Assembly (NCBI RefSeq): GCF_023805255.1
Contig: NZ_JAMSCK010000002.1
Span: 372,001-436,000, forward strand
Length of the DNA: 64,000 nucleotides
Source: Gramella jeungdoensis
GTDB taxonomy: Bacteria; Bacteroidota; Bacteroidia; Flavobacteriales; Flavobacteriaceae
Direction of reading: 5' to 3'
Both the position numbers and the translations under genes were made by a program. Below the pieces are notes generated by a model, which was given only the letters and a program-made list of their open reading frames with translations, searched no databases and was not told the DNA's origin. The first letter of the stretch is position 1; the number at the start of each line of letters is the position of its first letter. Shown here in pieces: positions 16,246 through 24,931 of the stretch.

Positions 16246-17571
16246 CTATAAGCTTTCTAGCTTAGCATGTAAATCAGCAAATTGTTGAGCATAATCCATA
16301 GCTGATTTCCCAATGTAACCAAGAAACATTTTTTCTGTACTGTGTGCTGTTATTTGCATAAGTAGAGGTGTAGGTATTATACCATATTGATTGGTTGCAA
16401 AGGTTCTACGGCAGACATGAGAGGTTATCAAATCATATTTAGGGTAAACTCCTGTAATTTTTCTTTTATAACCCTTCTCCTTATACTTTCCTTTTTCATC
16501 CTTTTCGATAATTTCACCTTTGGCATTTAGCATAGCTATTTTAGCTCCTTTAGTCGGTGAATCAATACCTACAACCTTACAGAGGATTTTAAGTTCATTA
16601 TTGAAATTCTGAATAGCTATTTTGTAAGGCAATCCCTGCTGAAAAATTTCTTTAGTTTTAGGTAATACAGGGATGGTAACATTCTTGCCAGTTTTTTGCT
16701 GTTTCAATTCTATAACTTCGTAACCATTGCGAGTAATGAAGTTTTCTTCTGTCAGCTTTAAAAGGTCGCCTCCTCTTTGACCAATCGAACAACCTAGCAG
16801 AAGCCATTTCCTGACATTCCTCAGAGATTCAGACTTTAGTTCCGTTTTCTCGATTTTATTTAGTTCCTCGGGTGTTAGGTATATGATATAATCATTTTTG
16901 GTCTTTCCTCCCTTAACTTTTTTTAGTTGGCGGCTAACCTCTACATCGTTGATCTCAGCCTCTGCGCAAACCGTTTTTAGATCATCAATTCTTTTTTTAG
17001 CATATCCTTCTGAATAGTGCTGTGAATTAATTAACCAGTACAGAAATTTTTTTCCAAACTTGATATCCACATCCTTAACTTTATATTTTTTACGACCTTG
17101 GTATTGTTTAAAGATGTTCATAAGAGTCTGGTAGGACTTGATCCTGCTCTTAGATATTCCAAGACTTCCTGTTGCATTCTCTCGGGTATTAGCATTGTCT
17201 ATAATGTTTTGAATCCAATCTGTTATTAGATCGCTTGTAATAGCTTCTTCAGTCTCTGGATTGTAATACTCTTCCAAGATTCGTTTAAGCCAATCCTTTT
17301 GATGAGGTTCAGGCTTTTGGGTCTTATAATTGGTTAGAAGATAGTTCTCTAATTTCGAAAGTTCAGTATTAACCTCAGCTATTTTACTTTTGTCCACTGC
17401 ATCTACATTACGCTTCTTATGTCTGGTTGTGTTCCAGTATCGCTTGGATACTTCAAGTTCCGTTTTAGCCTGAAACTGAAATTTTTTGTTGTTACTATCG
17501 TGATCTTGTAAGCGTACAGTTAAGGGAGCTTGTTCACGGGAAGAGCGATAAAGGAAGTAAATGGTGGCCAT
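16246..17571 (-). CDS. Tyrosine recombinase / integrase
   Basis: 441-residue site-specific recombinase of the Bacteroidota ICE/phage type. The N-terminal arm-binding and SAM-like core-binding regions span about 1-220. The catalytic domain carries R266 (GQRGGDLL), H385-x-x-R388 (SHVCRRTFAT), H410 (ITAHSTEKMF) and nucleophile Y419 (LGYIG). All are intact, so it should be active. An insert between the first Arg and the HxxR box (KGEIIEKDEKGKYKEKG) is common in this subfamily. A -7 box lies 20 bp upstream, and a tRNA 3'-end-like sequence about 190 bp upstream marks the probable attachment site. Confidence 0.92.
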   Translation of the reverse strand: MATIYFLYRSSREQAPLTVRLQDHDSNNKKFQFQAKTELEVSKRYWNTTRHKKRNVDAVDKSKIAEVNTELSKLENYLLTNYKTQKPEPHQKDWLKRILEEYYNPETEEAITSDLITDWIQNIIDNANTRENATGSLGISKSRIKSYQTLMNIFKQYQGRKKYKVKDVDIKFGKKFLYWLINSQHYSEGYAKKRIDDLKTVCAEAEINDVEVSRQLKKVKGGKTKNDYIIYLTPEELNKIEKTELKSESLRNVRKWLLLGCSIGQRGGDLLKLTEENFITRNGYEVIELKQQKTGKNVTIPVLPKTKEIFQQGLPYKIAIQNFNNELKILCKVVGIDSPTKGAKIAMLNAKGEIIEKDEKGKYKEKGYKRKITGVYPKYDLITSHVCRRTFATNQYGIIPTPLLMQITAHSTEKMFLGYIGKSAMDYAQQFADLHAKLESL

Positions 17572-17591
17572 ACTTTAAGTTTTAAGAATGA

Positions 17592-17633
17592 CAAACATAT
17601 AGTATGTAAAACATGTACGCAAATTGTACGCAA
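17592..17633 (-). promoter_or_regulatory. Integrase promoter with two TGTACGCAA direct repeats
   Basis: On the minus strand TATGTTTG (17592-17599) is an exact -7 box, and TTG at 17620-17622 sits about 20 nt further upstream as the -33 element. TGTACGCAA is repeated directly at 17614-17622 and 17625-17633, overlapping the -33 region. These could be binding sites for the excisionase or integrase arm domain. Confidence 0.5.
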
Positions 17634-17761
17634 TAAATCTATCTAGATCAATTTAATTCAATTCTATTCAACTACCTTTGGTACACTTAAGCTGCGTTAT
17701 GTGTTGAAAATACAGGTTGTCAGCCTTGGCTTATTGAGTTCAGTCCAGCTCTAATATTTTT

Positions 17762-17787
17762 GGGTTCAAGTCCCGCTCCGAGTACTT
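17762..17787 (+). other. Putative attachment site: tRNA 3'-end-like sequence
   Basis: GGGTTCAAGTCCC is a perfect T-arm (TTCAAGT loop with G-C stem), followed by GCTCCGAGTAC as an acceptor-like 3' strand and then a terminator. No matching 5' half of a tRNA exists upstream, and the fifth T-stem pair is broken. This is what remains at one end when an element inserts into the 3' end of a tRNA gene. The amino acid cannot be assigned. It predicts an intact plus-strand tRNA at the element's left end, outside the window. Confidence 0.55.
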
Positions 17788-17790
17788 AAA

Positions 17791-17818
17791 AAAGCCCTGA
17801 TCTTCAGGGCTTTTTTTT
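17791..17818 (+). terminator. Rho-independent terminator behind the tRNA remnant
   Basis: AAAGCCCTGA, a 3-nt loop, TCAGGGCTTT and then a run of T. A strong stem placed right behind the tRNA-like sequence, as for native tRNA genes. Confidence 0.85.
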
Positions 17819-17831
17819 GTTTAAGGCATGT

Positions 17832-17910
17832 GAGCGTTCATCCCGATAGCTAGCGGGACACGCTCCGAATACAGAAACCCTCTTAATCATTTGATTTTGA
17901 GGTTTTTTTT
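17832..17910. terminator. Two hairpins downstream of the S9 peptidase gene
   Basis: AGCGT-TCCCG pairs with CGGGA-ACGCT (17832-17866). AAACCCTC (17875-17882) pairs with GAGGTTT (17899-17905), followed by T on the plus strand and A/T-rich sequence on the minus. Probably bidirectional termination between the element edge and the leftward peptidase gene. Confidence 0.5.
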
Positions 17911-17942
17911 CTAAGATGGGATTACATTGAAGTTGTTTATTT

Positions 17943-19889
17943 TCATTTCTCTACATTAACCGGTGCTTTCCCCAGTTCTTTCTTAAAGAATTTAATCATA
18001 TCCTGCTCCCACTTCGGGTTTCTCATTATGATATGGTCCATACCCTCAAACTCTTTAAACTCAAAATTTTTATAATTCCTTTCTTTTAAAGCTTTTACAA
18101 GTTGATACGAATCAGTTATAGGCACATCGTCATCTGCTGAGCCGTGGTGGATTAAAAGTGGGGCTTTTAGGCTTCCTAATTTTGGAGTAAGGGCCGATCT
18201 TTCATAGGCTTCAGGACAATCGGCGGGTAGACATCCCATATAAGGTTCTATGGCTATCCTGAATCTGGCAGGATCTATGGCCGCTGCACTAAGATGTGCC
18301 GCTTTGTAAAAATCGGGGTGCTCCAGTACCGCACGTAAGGCATAATGCCCACCCCAGCTATGCCCAGATATACCCAGTTGTTCGAGATTCATATAGGGAT
18401 GTTTCGATGCGAGTTGCTGTAGGGCATATACATGATCCTTAATTTCTAACTGTCCAAATTTACCATAGCTGAAATTTCTAAATTTCGCTCCCCGACCGGG
18501 TGTGCCCCGGCCATCAATGATCACCACGATAAAACCCGAGTTAGCCAGATTCTGTAACTGAATGTTAATGGGATGTAGGGCAGTCCTGTGAATGGCATTG
18601 GTATGTGCCGCACCATATATCCATTCCACCACCGGGTATTTTTTATGTGAGTCAAAATCTTTGGGTTTTAAGATCATGGTCTCGATAAAAGTCTCAGCAT
18701 CGGTGGCAGGAAGTTGCTCGAATTCCGGTGCGAAACCTAGCCCGGTAAGGGCGGACATATCGGCTGACCAGTGTGAAGAAAGTTTTTCTCCCGCAGGATC
18801 ATAGATTTCAAGTTTGGAATACTTTTCCATGTCATTACGCCATACCCACAGGCTGTCTTTTGCTTCAGAGAAGAAAATCTCCGTAAAGTAAGGTCCATCC
18901 ACTATCTTTTGAATGGAAGTTGAATTTAGCGAAGTTCTATACAACTGCTCTGCGTATGGCTCCTTTGTATCACCCTGAGCAATAAAATAAACCCAGCCAG
19001 TATCATGGTTTACCTCCACCAGATGACTCACCAGTCCATTCTCTTTGTAATTAGTTAAGGGCCTTAAAAGGTCGCCATCTTCATTATAAAGATATAACTG
19101 GTAATACCCTGAACGCTCACTCTCGTAGATAAACTGCTCCCGGTCGTCCAGAAAGTAAAAGAAATTTGCCTTTTGAAGTCTGCCGGTATACCCCTGCAAT
19201 AAATCCAGGCCTATCAGGTAATTTTCTGTACTGTCTTTAAACCAGGTCTCCGCCATCCCGGTACGGGGATCTACCCGAAGGAGTTCCAGCGTTTTCATAA
19301 GACGGTCAGCTCGAAGGATGCGGATTTCCTTTCCGTCTTTACTCCAGGAAAGTGGATGTATATAAGGTTTAGTAAGGCCATGGTCAACAGGCGTAACAGT
19401 CTTGGTAGCCGGTGTTATTACATAATACTGGAATTTTGGAAGCGGTTCTCCCGCCCGGCTGTAGGGTCGGTAAATTAAGGTGTCAGCTTGGGTAAGCTGG
19501 ATTCGGGGCACCTCCTGGTCGTTCACCTGCCTTACCAATAGTTGTTTTCCCCTAGGAGACCATAAGGCATCAGCTATATCCCAGCGCCATCCCGGCTCTG
19601 GCTGTGCAATAATTTTTATTTCGTCTTCTCCTTCATTTCGCAGGTAAAGCTCACCTTCAGGGGTGTGGCCGGCGAAGGTTGTTGAGCCTGAATGGTAGGC
19701 TTCTCTAACCGGGCGAATATGATTAAACAAGCCGGGACCCAATACCCTGCCTTTTGGTTCTTCCGGAATGAGATGTTCCGGGAAAGGGGGTATCAATTGC
19801 TGGATAAATTTTCCTGGGTTTTGGGCTGTAGCTGAAGAAATTGCAAGCACAAGCATACCCGTCCATACAAGAAGATGAATACTTTTCAT
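17943..19889 (-). CDS. S9 family (DPP-IV-like) prolyl peptidase, exported
   Basis: 648 residues. A signal peptide (about 1-23, ending SSATAQ) exports it to the periplasm. Residues about 50-390 form the DPP-IV-type beta-propeller region, followed by an alpha/beta hydrolase domain. The catalytic triad is visible: S511 in GHSWGG, D586 in HGSADDDVP and H619 in GMDHII. PYMGCLPADCPEAYERSAL matches the DPP-IV-type region before the Asp loop. It should release dipeptides or short peptides from oligopeptides taken into the periplasm. It is monocistronic and codon-rich in G/C compared with the element to its left. The exact specificity (DPP-IV, DPP-V or acyl-aminoacyl type) cannot be read from sequence. 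Confidence 0.85.
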   Translation of the reverse strand: MKSIHLLVWTGMLVLAISSATAQNPGKFIQQLIPPFPEHLIPEEPKGRVLGPGLFNHIRPVREAYHSGSTTFAGHTPEGELYLRNEGEDEIKIIAQPEPGWRWDIADALWSPRGKQLLVRQVNDQEVPRIQLTQADTLIYRPYSRAGEPLPKFQYYVITPATKTVTPVDHGLTKPYIHPLSWSKDGKEIRILRADRLMKTLELLRVDPRTGMAETWFKDSTENYLIGLDLLQGYTGRLQKANFFYFLDDREQFIYESERSGYYQLYLYNEDGDLLRPLTNYKENGLVSHLVEVNHDTGWVYFIAQGDTKEPYAEQLYRTSLNSTSIQKIVDGPYFTEIFFSEAKDSLWVWRNDMEKYSKLEIYDPAGEKLSSHWSADMSALTGLGFAPEFEQLPATDAETFIETMILKPKDFDSHKKYPVVEWIYGAAHTNAIHRTALHPINIQLQNLANSGFIVVIIDGRGTPGRGAKFRNFSYGKFGQLEIKDHVYALQQLASKHPYMNLEQLGISGHSWGGHYALRAVLEHPDFYKAAHLSAAAIDPARFRIAIEPYMGCLPADCPEAYERSALTPKLGSLKAPLLIHHGSADDDVPITDSYQLVKALKERNYKNFEFKEFEGMDHIIMRNPKWEQDMIKFFKKELGKAPVNVEK

Positions 19890-20165
19890 TTATCTGGTTT
19901 TTAGTGTTTTAAATTTAATCCTTTCTTATGTGAATTGTACCTAAGGCTTAAAGAAATAGCGGAATTAGTTGGTTTTGATTTTCAATCCCGGAAGCTCGGG
20001 AAATGATTTCGGTCCCGATACTTACCTGGACTATAGGGCTACCGGGACCTGCTCCGAGTGCCTAAACCGAACAGTATGAGGAAATTAATTTTTAGCAAGA
20101 AAATAGTATGCCTTCATTCTTTTCGTTAACTTGTTAATCCCTTGAATCACAAAAACTTATACCTT

Positions 20166-20795
20166 ATGAAAAATGTTATCCTGCTTGCCTTTATGCTATG
20201 CATAGGCTACACCGGTCTGGCTCAGATAAAGAAGCCATCCAAAATTAAGACGACCCAGCTGAAAAATCTTAAACTCAGCGAAGCTCAGCTAAAGAACATG
20301 AATGCGAAGGAAATTGCCAATTTACCTATCACGAAGGTTGATCGCGGTAAACTGGTGATGCTAAAACCCAATGAATCCTGGAACCTGGATGCTCCAAAAT
20401 TAAGCGACAAAGACCTGCATGTAAAATCCTTATTTGGATTTTACAGATCGGATGGTTCCTATGAGATACATCCCATTTTTGTTCATGATAACCGTAATGG
20501 TTTTTCGAACCTTGAGTACATGAAACTACAATTCCGGCCGGAAACGAACCAGAGATACAGGTTGCAGATCCAACTGGAACCCGGCGATTACCCCAACCAC
20601 CATGTGATGTTCAATACAGGTGGGTATAACAGGGCATTTGTGGTGAACGACCAGTATGATGAGATCCTGCTTGATTTTAGAGCAGACAGCAACGGGTTTG
20701 CTATAAGTAACCTGGTAAAGCGAAATGAACCGAATATGCTGAAGATACACCAGCCCTTAAAGATCAGGTCGATTAAACTGGATAAGGTGGAATAG
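20166..20795 (+). CDS. Secreted hypothetical protein
   Basis: 209 residues from the ATG at 20166, which begins a clear signal peptide (KNVILLAFMLCIGYTGLAQ). An in-frame TTG at 20142 would only add residues before it. The mature part starts with a Lys/Leu-rich helical stretch (LKNLKLSEAQLKNMNAKEIANL) and continues as a predicted beta-rich domain with SLFGFYRSDGSYEIHP and GYNRAFVVNDQYDEILLDF. Family not recognised. Followed at once by its own terminator, so a single-gene transcript is likely. Confidence 0.65.
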   Translation: MKNVILLAFMLCIGYTGLAQIKKPSKIKTTQLKNLKLSEAQLKNMNAKEIANLPITKVDRGKLVMLKPNESWNLDAPKLSDKDLHVKSLFGFYRSDGSYEIHPIFVHDNRNGFSNLEYMKLQFRPETNQRYRLQIQLEPGDYPNHHVMFNTGGYNRAFVVNDQYDEILLDFRADSNGFAISNLVKRNEPNMLKIHQPLKIRSIKLDKVE

Positions 20796-20812
20796 GGAAA
20801 ATGCTTTAAATG

Positions 20813-20848
20813 AAAAACCCTCTTTATCTTCCGGATGCAGAGGTTTTT
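20813..20848 (+). terminator. Terminator of the secreted-protein gene
   Basis: AAACCCTCT (about 20815-20823) can pair with AGAGGTTT around 20840, followed by a T run, 20 bp after the stop codon. Confidence 0.7.
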
Positions 20849-20922
20849 TTGATTTCTAATTTGATTTTTTCCCTGCGGTCGAAATGAAAGGAAACTTCAG
20901 AATTTATTTAGTTAATATTTGA

Positions 20923-21433
20923 AAGTCATCTCGAACGTCCTGAGCCTGACGAAGGGGCGAGAGATCTTCCTCTGTTCCATTCCTTTTCTTTTTCCCATCG
21001 CCGGATCCCTCGACTTCGGTCGGGAGAAACAAAAAGGTCTAGGCTTACGAAAATTTAAATGAATTTTTCGCTCAGCAGCTAAATTTTAGGAACTCATCCG
21101 CTTTGGGCGGACTCAAACAGCCTAAAATTTTATGCTGCTTTCACTTTAAATTCTGGTTTAAATTTTCGATATGCCCTATTTTAAAGGAAAGTGAAGCTCT
21201 GATTTTTTCAGTTCCATTAAGATCAGCTCAAAAGTCATTTTACTTCAAAACCTGGTTAATCAACCTATCTTTTTTGCAAGTGTAGTGCTTCTCCGGCGTT
21301 AAGAATTTTTGAAGCCCTGGAAAAAATTTAGCCGGGGAAGAACGGTTCCGATTTTGCAGGGGCAAAATTGGAAACACCTACAAAAAAGTGTCCTTTTTTT
21401 GGTTCGTTTTTTTGGACAGGCAAAAAAATGAAC
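20923..21433. repeat. 511-bp structured repeat, copy A
   Basis: Matches 23011-23521 over its full length with about 18 substitutions and no indels by eye. It begins with a short interspersed hairpin (CTCGAAC...GGGGCGAG). Then follow a long imperfect hairpin (21049-21167; outer arms GAAAATTTAAA and TTTAAATTTTC, inner stem TCCGC/GCGGA), a hairpin with CTTCTCCGGC/GCCGGGGAAG arms (21288-21340), ATTTTGC/GCAAAAT (21351-21368), and GTTC-T7/A7-GAAC (21402-21433). No credible protein: a 60-codon frame exists, but all five differences from copy B inside it change an amino acid. A structured RNA or mobile palindromic DNA fits better. Confidence 0.75.
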
Positions 21434-21544
21434 TATCCTAAAACCTCTTTATCTCGATAGAGTGTATTCAAAACCTGGTGAGTATATCTCTGTTCCATTC
21501 CTTTTCTTTTTCCCATCGCCGGAAAAAGAAAGAGATAAAACATT

Positions 21545-22222
21545 TTATTTAAGCATCCCTAACAGTTTTTCTGCAGCCAGGCCTGAAGACGCCGGGTTCT
21601 GTCCCGTTACCAGGTTCCCGTCTACCAGCACATGTTCTTCCCAGTCACCGGCTTTGGAATAGATTCCGCCGTTTTCCTTTAGCATATCCTCCACAAGGAA
21701 AGGCACAACCTCGGTCAACTGTACGGCTTCTTCTTCGCTATTGGTAAAACCGGTCACTTTTTTGCCTTTTACCAGAGGCTCTCCATTGCTGGTTTTTACA
21801 TTTTTTAATGCTGCCGGAGCATGGCACACAAAGCCAATAGGTTTATTCGCCGCATTAAAACTTTCAATCAGGCTGATGGAATCCCTGTCCTGGGAAAGAT
21901 CCCAAAGCGGACCGTGACCTCCGGGGTAGAACACCGCGTCAAAATCTTCAGCCTTCATATCAGACAGTACTTTAGTGTTATTGATCACTTTTTGCGTAGC
22001 CTCATCCTTATGAAAGCGCCTGGTAGCCTCGGTCTGGTTATCTTCGGTATCAGAGTTTGGATCTATAGGTGCTTTTCCTCCCTTGGGAGTCGCCACCGTG
22101 ATATCCACGCCTTTATCCAGTAATTTATAATACGGACTGGCGAATTCTTCTATCCAGAATCCTGTTTTGTTTCCTGTATCTCCCAGTTTGTCATGGGAAG
22201 TAAGCACAAATAATACTTTCAT
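21545..22222 (-). CDS. DJ-1/PfpI family protein (Hsp31/glyoxalase III-like)
   Basis: 225 residues, cytoplasmic, flavodoxin-like fold. The nucleophile elbow GFVCHAPAAL carries the reactive Cys followed by His. The FYPGGHGPLWDL segment supplies the conserved glycines and acidic partner, and GKKVTGFTNSEEEAVQLTEVVPFLVEDML is the lid/C-terminal region typical of the Hsp31-type clade. Likely detoxifies methylglyoxal or acts as a deglycase or holding chaperone; the family's substrates are disputed. It sits alone between two 511-bp direct repeats, so recombination between them would delete it. Confidence 0.85.
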   Translation of the reverse strand: MKVLFVLTSHDKLGDTGNKTGFWIEEFASPYYKLLDKGVDITVATPKGGKAPIDPNSDTEDNQTEATRRFHKDEATQKVINNTKVLSDMKAEDFDAVFYPGGHGPLWDLSQDRDSISLIESFNAANKPIGFVCHAPAALKNVKTSNGEPLVKGKKVTGFTNSEEEAVQLTEVVPFLVEDMLKENGGIYSKAGDWEEHVLVDGNLVTGQNPASSGLAAEKLLGMLK

Positions 22223-22480
22223 AGCTTTTGTTTTTTTAGGTTTATGATCCCGAAATCTTCATTATCTCACGGGATCTCATTAACAGCAAGCTAGGTATTT
22301 CCCTCTTATTTTGGTGTTATAAAAAAACTAAGATTTAGTAAAGAAAGCTACTTTATGTTTTTGTTTAGAGCTGTTGAGGTCTTGTCCCGACTTATAGGTT
22401 TTCAGCCGAAAAAAAACGTCCTCAGTTTCGACTTCGGGACCCACAGGCTATAAATCCGTTAAAAATGAATTGCTGTTTGA
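22223..22480. other. Intergenic, no gene
   Basis: Upstream region of the DJ-1 gene. Contains CCCGACTT...GACTTCGGGAC-type inverted segments (about 22385-22440) but no ORF of note. Confidence 0.4.
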
Positions 22481-22745
22481 AAGTCATCTCGAGCGTCCTG
22501 AGCCTGGCGAAGGGGCGAGAGATCTATTTCCATACTCCTTCTTTTCTGGCAATAATTTTAATCTAGATTTCTCCCTACGGTCGAAATGACCAGGAACTAT
22601 AATTTTATTTCTTTTTCATCAATGGAAAAAGAAAGGGATAAAAGCTTTATGTTTTATAGCCTTCTACGAATAATCCTAATCCAGATTTCTCCCCCGAATC
22701 CTCGGAGTCGAAATGACCAGGAACTTCAATTTATTGCTCTTTAAA
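22481..22745. repeat. 265-bp tandem repeat, unit 1
   Basis: Starts AAGTCATCTCGAGCG and is followed by a near-identical unit at 22746. Inside, GTCATCTCGAG...GAGAGATCT at the left faces AGATTTCTCCC...GAAATGAC at the right, so each unit folds on itself. This is the interspersed palindromic repeat type common in Flavobacteriaceae intergenic DNA. Confidence 0.75.
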
Positions 22746-23010
22746 AAGTCATCTCGAGCGTCCTGAGCCTGACGAAGGGGCGAGAGATCTATTTCCATCG
22801 TCCTTCTTTTCTGGCAATAATTTTAATCTAGATTTCTCCCTGCGGTCGAAATGACCGGAAACTATAATTTTATTTCTTTTTCATCAATGGAAAAAGAAAG
22901 GGATAAAAGCTTTATGTTTTATAGCCTTCTACGAATAATCCTAATCCAGATTTCTCCCCCGAATCCTCGGAGTCGAAATGACCAGGAACTTCAATTTATT
23001 GCTCTTTAAA
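22746..23010. repeat. 265-bp tandem repeat, unit 2
   Basis: Same length as unit 1 and almost identical; a third start (AAGTCATCTCGAACG) at 23011 runs directly into structured repeat copy B, so the array and the 511-bp repeat share their left module. Confidence 0.75.
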
Positions 23011-23521
23011 AAGTCATCTCGAACGCCCTGAGCCTGACGAAGGGGCGAGAGATCTTCCTCTGTTCCATTCCTTTTCTTTTTCCCATCGCCGGATCCCTCG
23101 ACTTCGCTCGGGAGAAACAAAAACGTCTAGGCTTACGAAAATTTAACTGAATTTTTCGCTCAGCAGCTAAATTTTAGGAACTCGTCTGCTTTGGGCGGAC
23201 GCAAACAGCCTAAAATTTTACGCTGCTTTCACTTTAAATTCTGGTTTAAATTTTCGGTATGCCCTATTTTAAAGGAAAGTGAAGCTCTGATTTTTTCAGT
23301 TCCATTAAGATTAGCTCAAAAGCCATTTTACTTCAAAACCTGGTTAATCAACCTATCTTTTTTGCAAGTGTAGTGCTTCCCCGGCGTTAAGAATTTTTGA
23401 AGCCCTGGAAAAAATTTAGCCGGGGAAGTACGGTTCTAATTTTGCGGTGGCAAAATTGGAAACACCTACAAAAAAGTGTCCTTTTTTTGGTTCGTTTTTT
23501 TGGACAAGCAAAAAAATGAAC
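23011..23521. repeat. 511-bp structured repeat, copy B
   Basis: Second copy, same orientation, offset 2088 bp from copy A. The hairpins are at 23137-23255, 23376-23428, 23439-23456 and 23490-23521. Several differences keep or improve pairing. The inner stem becomes CGTCTGC/GCGGACG (7 pairs instead of 5), and the second hairpin changes a T-G pair to C-G, giving a perfect CTTCCCCGGC/GCCGGGGAAG stem. Confidence 0.75.
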
Positions 23522-23676
23522 AAATAAGAACATCTCAATCAAGTATTATCTATAGAATGTTTTCAAAGAGATGGAAGAATATGCCTATTTCATTCTATTT
23601 CTTTTTCTATCAATGAAAAAGAAAGGGAGCAAGTTCCTATTGATAAATTTCATTAAAAAAATACTTAACTTTAAGT

Positions 23677-24831
23677 ATGAACAGCCAGTATAACATCATC
23701 ATCGCCGGTGCCGGGGGGATCGCCCGGGCCGCCGGACTCATGCTCGCGGAATTAAGCGGCGTGGTGCCGAATCTTTTTATCCTTAACCGAAGCCTGGATA
23801 ACGCCCAGAAGATGGCCCACTGGATCCAGAAAGGATCTTCCAGGGGAATCCAGGTGGAGTGTTTTGAGTTGCCCGAAGATGAGATCCCGGTTAGAGTTAG
23901 GGAAGCCCTGGAGAGTGCAGATATCCTGCTTGACTGTCTTCCCGGAAGTCAGGCTCCCAGGATGGCTCAGCTGGCAAAAGATTTCCATTTGCATTATGCC
24001 AATCTCACCGAGTATGTCTCCGAAACCGAAACCATAAAGAACCTGGCTGCAGATGCCGGTACGGGTTTCTTATTACAAACCGGCCTTGCACCCGGTTATA
24101 TAGATGTGCTGGGGAATCACCTTTTCCAGACCTTCTGTAAAAGATTTAATGTGGAGAAAGCAGATTCCATCGCGCTTAAGGTAGGAGCGCTAACCAGGCA
24201 TGCCGTGGCCCCGTATTATTATGGATTTACCTGGAGCCCGGTGGGGGTAGCTACCGAATACCTGAAAGAGGCTGCGGTGATACGTGACTATAAGGAGCGG
24301 ACTTTGCCTTCGCTTTCCGAAAGAAACCGCATCATCATAGACGGGATGACCTATGAAGAAGATCTCACCTCGGGTGGCGCGGCCGACCTGCCCCAGAGCC
24401 TGAGCCATAAAGTGAGGAAGCTTGACTATAAGACGCTGAGGTTCCCCGGGCACTATGCCTGGGTGGATGAGCAGCTTTCACTCATAGGGCACAGCCTGCA
24501 TATAATAGATGAATTACAGCAAAAGATGGAAGAGATGATCCCTCATATAGAGGAAGACCAGATCATTTTGTATGCCTCGGTAGAGGGAAAGGATGATAAG
24601 GGCACCATGCGTAAACTGGAAGTGTCTAAAAAGATCCTGCCCCAGCAGATAGGCAATCACAGCCTGCGTGCCATTCAAACCACCACCGCGGCTCCCTTGT
24701 TGCAGTCTGCTATGTTGTTACTCGAAAGCTCCGCCAAAGGAGTGGTCCTTCAAGGTGAGATCGAAACCGCTAACTTTTTAAACGGGCATTTTATTAAGCC
24801 GGTTTATGGAGAGATAAGTTCAGAATTGTAA
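23677..24831 (+). CDS. Saccharopine dehydrogenase-like NAD(P)-binding oxidoreductase
   Basis: 384 residues. The N terminus is a Rossmann fold with IIIAGAGGIARAAGLML (dinucleotide-binding loop), then SADILLDCLPGSQAPRMAQLAKDFHLHYANLTEY, the pattern of saccharopine dehydrogenase/carboxynorspermidine synthase relatives. The middle part (GLAPGYIDVLGNHLF) matches the catalytic domain region of that superfamily. Cytoplasmic; the substrate is not evident. Probably lysine- or polyamine-related chemistry, by family only. The gene is clearly richer in G/C than the repeats before it and the island after it. It starts at ATG 23677 just behind AT-rich sequence. Confidence 0.8.
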   Translation: MNSQYNIIIAGAGGIARAAGLMLAELSGVVPNLFILNRSLDNAQKMAHWIQKGSSRGIQVECFELPEDEIPVRVREALESADILLDCLPGSQAPRMAQLAKDFHLHYANLTEYVSETETIKNLAADAGTGFLLQTGLAPGYIDVLGNHLFQTFCKRFNVEKADSIALKVGALTRHAVAPYYYGFTWSPVGVATEYLKEAAVIRDYKERTLPSLSERNRIIIDGMTYEEDLTSGGAADLPQSLSHKVRKLDYKTLRFPGHYAWVDEQLSLIGHSLHIIDELQQKMEEMIPHIEEDQIILYASVEGKDDKGTMRKLEVSKKILPQQIGNHSLRAIQTTTAAPLLQSAMLLLESSAKGVVLQGEIETANFLNGHFIKPVYGEISSEL

Positions 24832-24931
24832 ATTGGGATAGGTTAAATTTTGTTTCAGAGTTGAATACAAAACCCTCTTATTTAGAATTAAGGGGTTAGT
24901 AATTTATTGTTTTTAGGATATGGTCCGATAA

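Noticed and set aside
17690-17787. Complete tRNA gene
   Set aside because: Only the T-arm and an acceptor-like 3' strand are present; no D-arm, anticodon stem or 5' acceptor strand can be paired.
22481-23010. CRISPR array
   Set aside because: The repeats are 265 bp, contiguous and without regular spacers; no cas genes are near.
21103-23373. Two similar 60-residue ORFs (21103-21285 and 23191-23373) as a conserved protein family
   Set aside because: They lie inside the hairpin repeats, and all five nucleotide differences between them change the amino acid, so there is no sign of selection on the protein.
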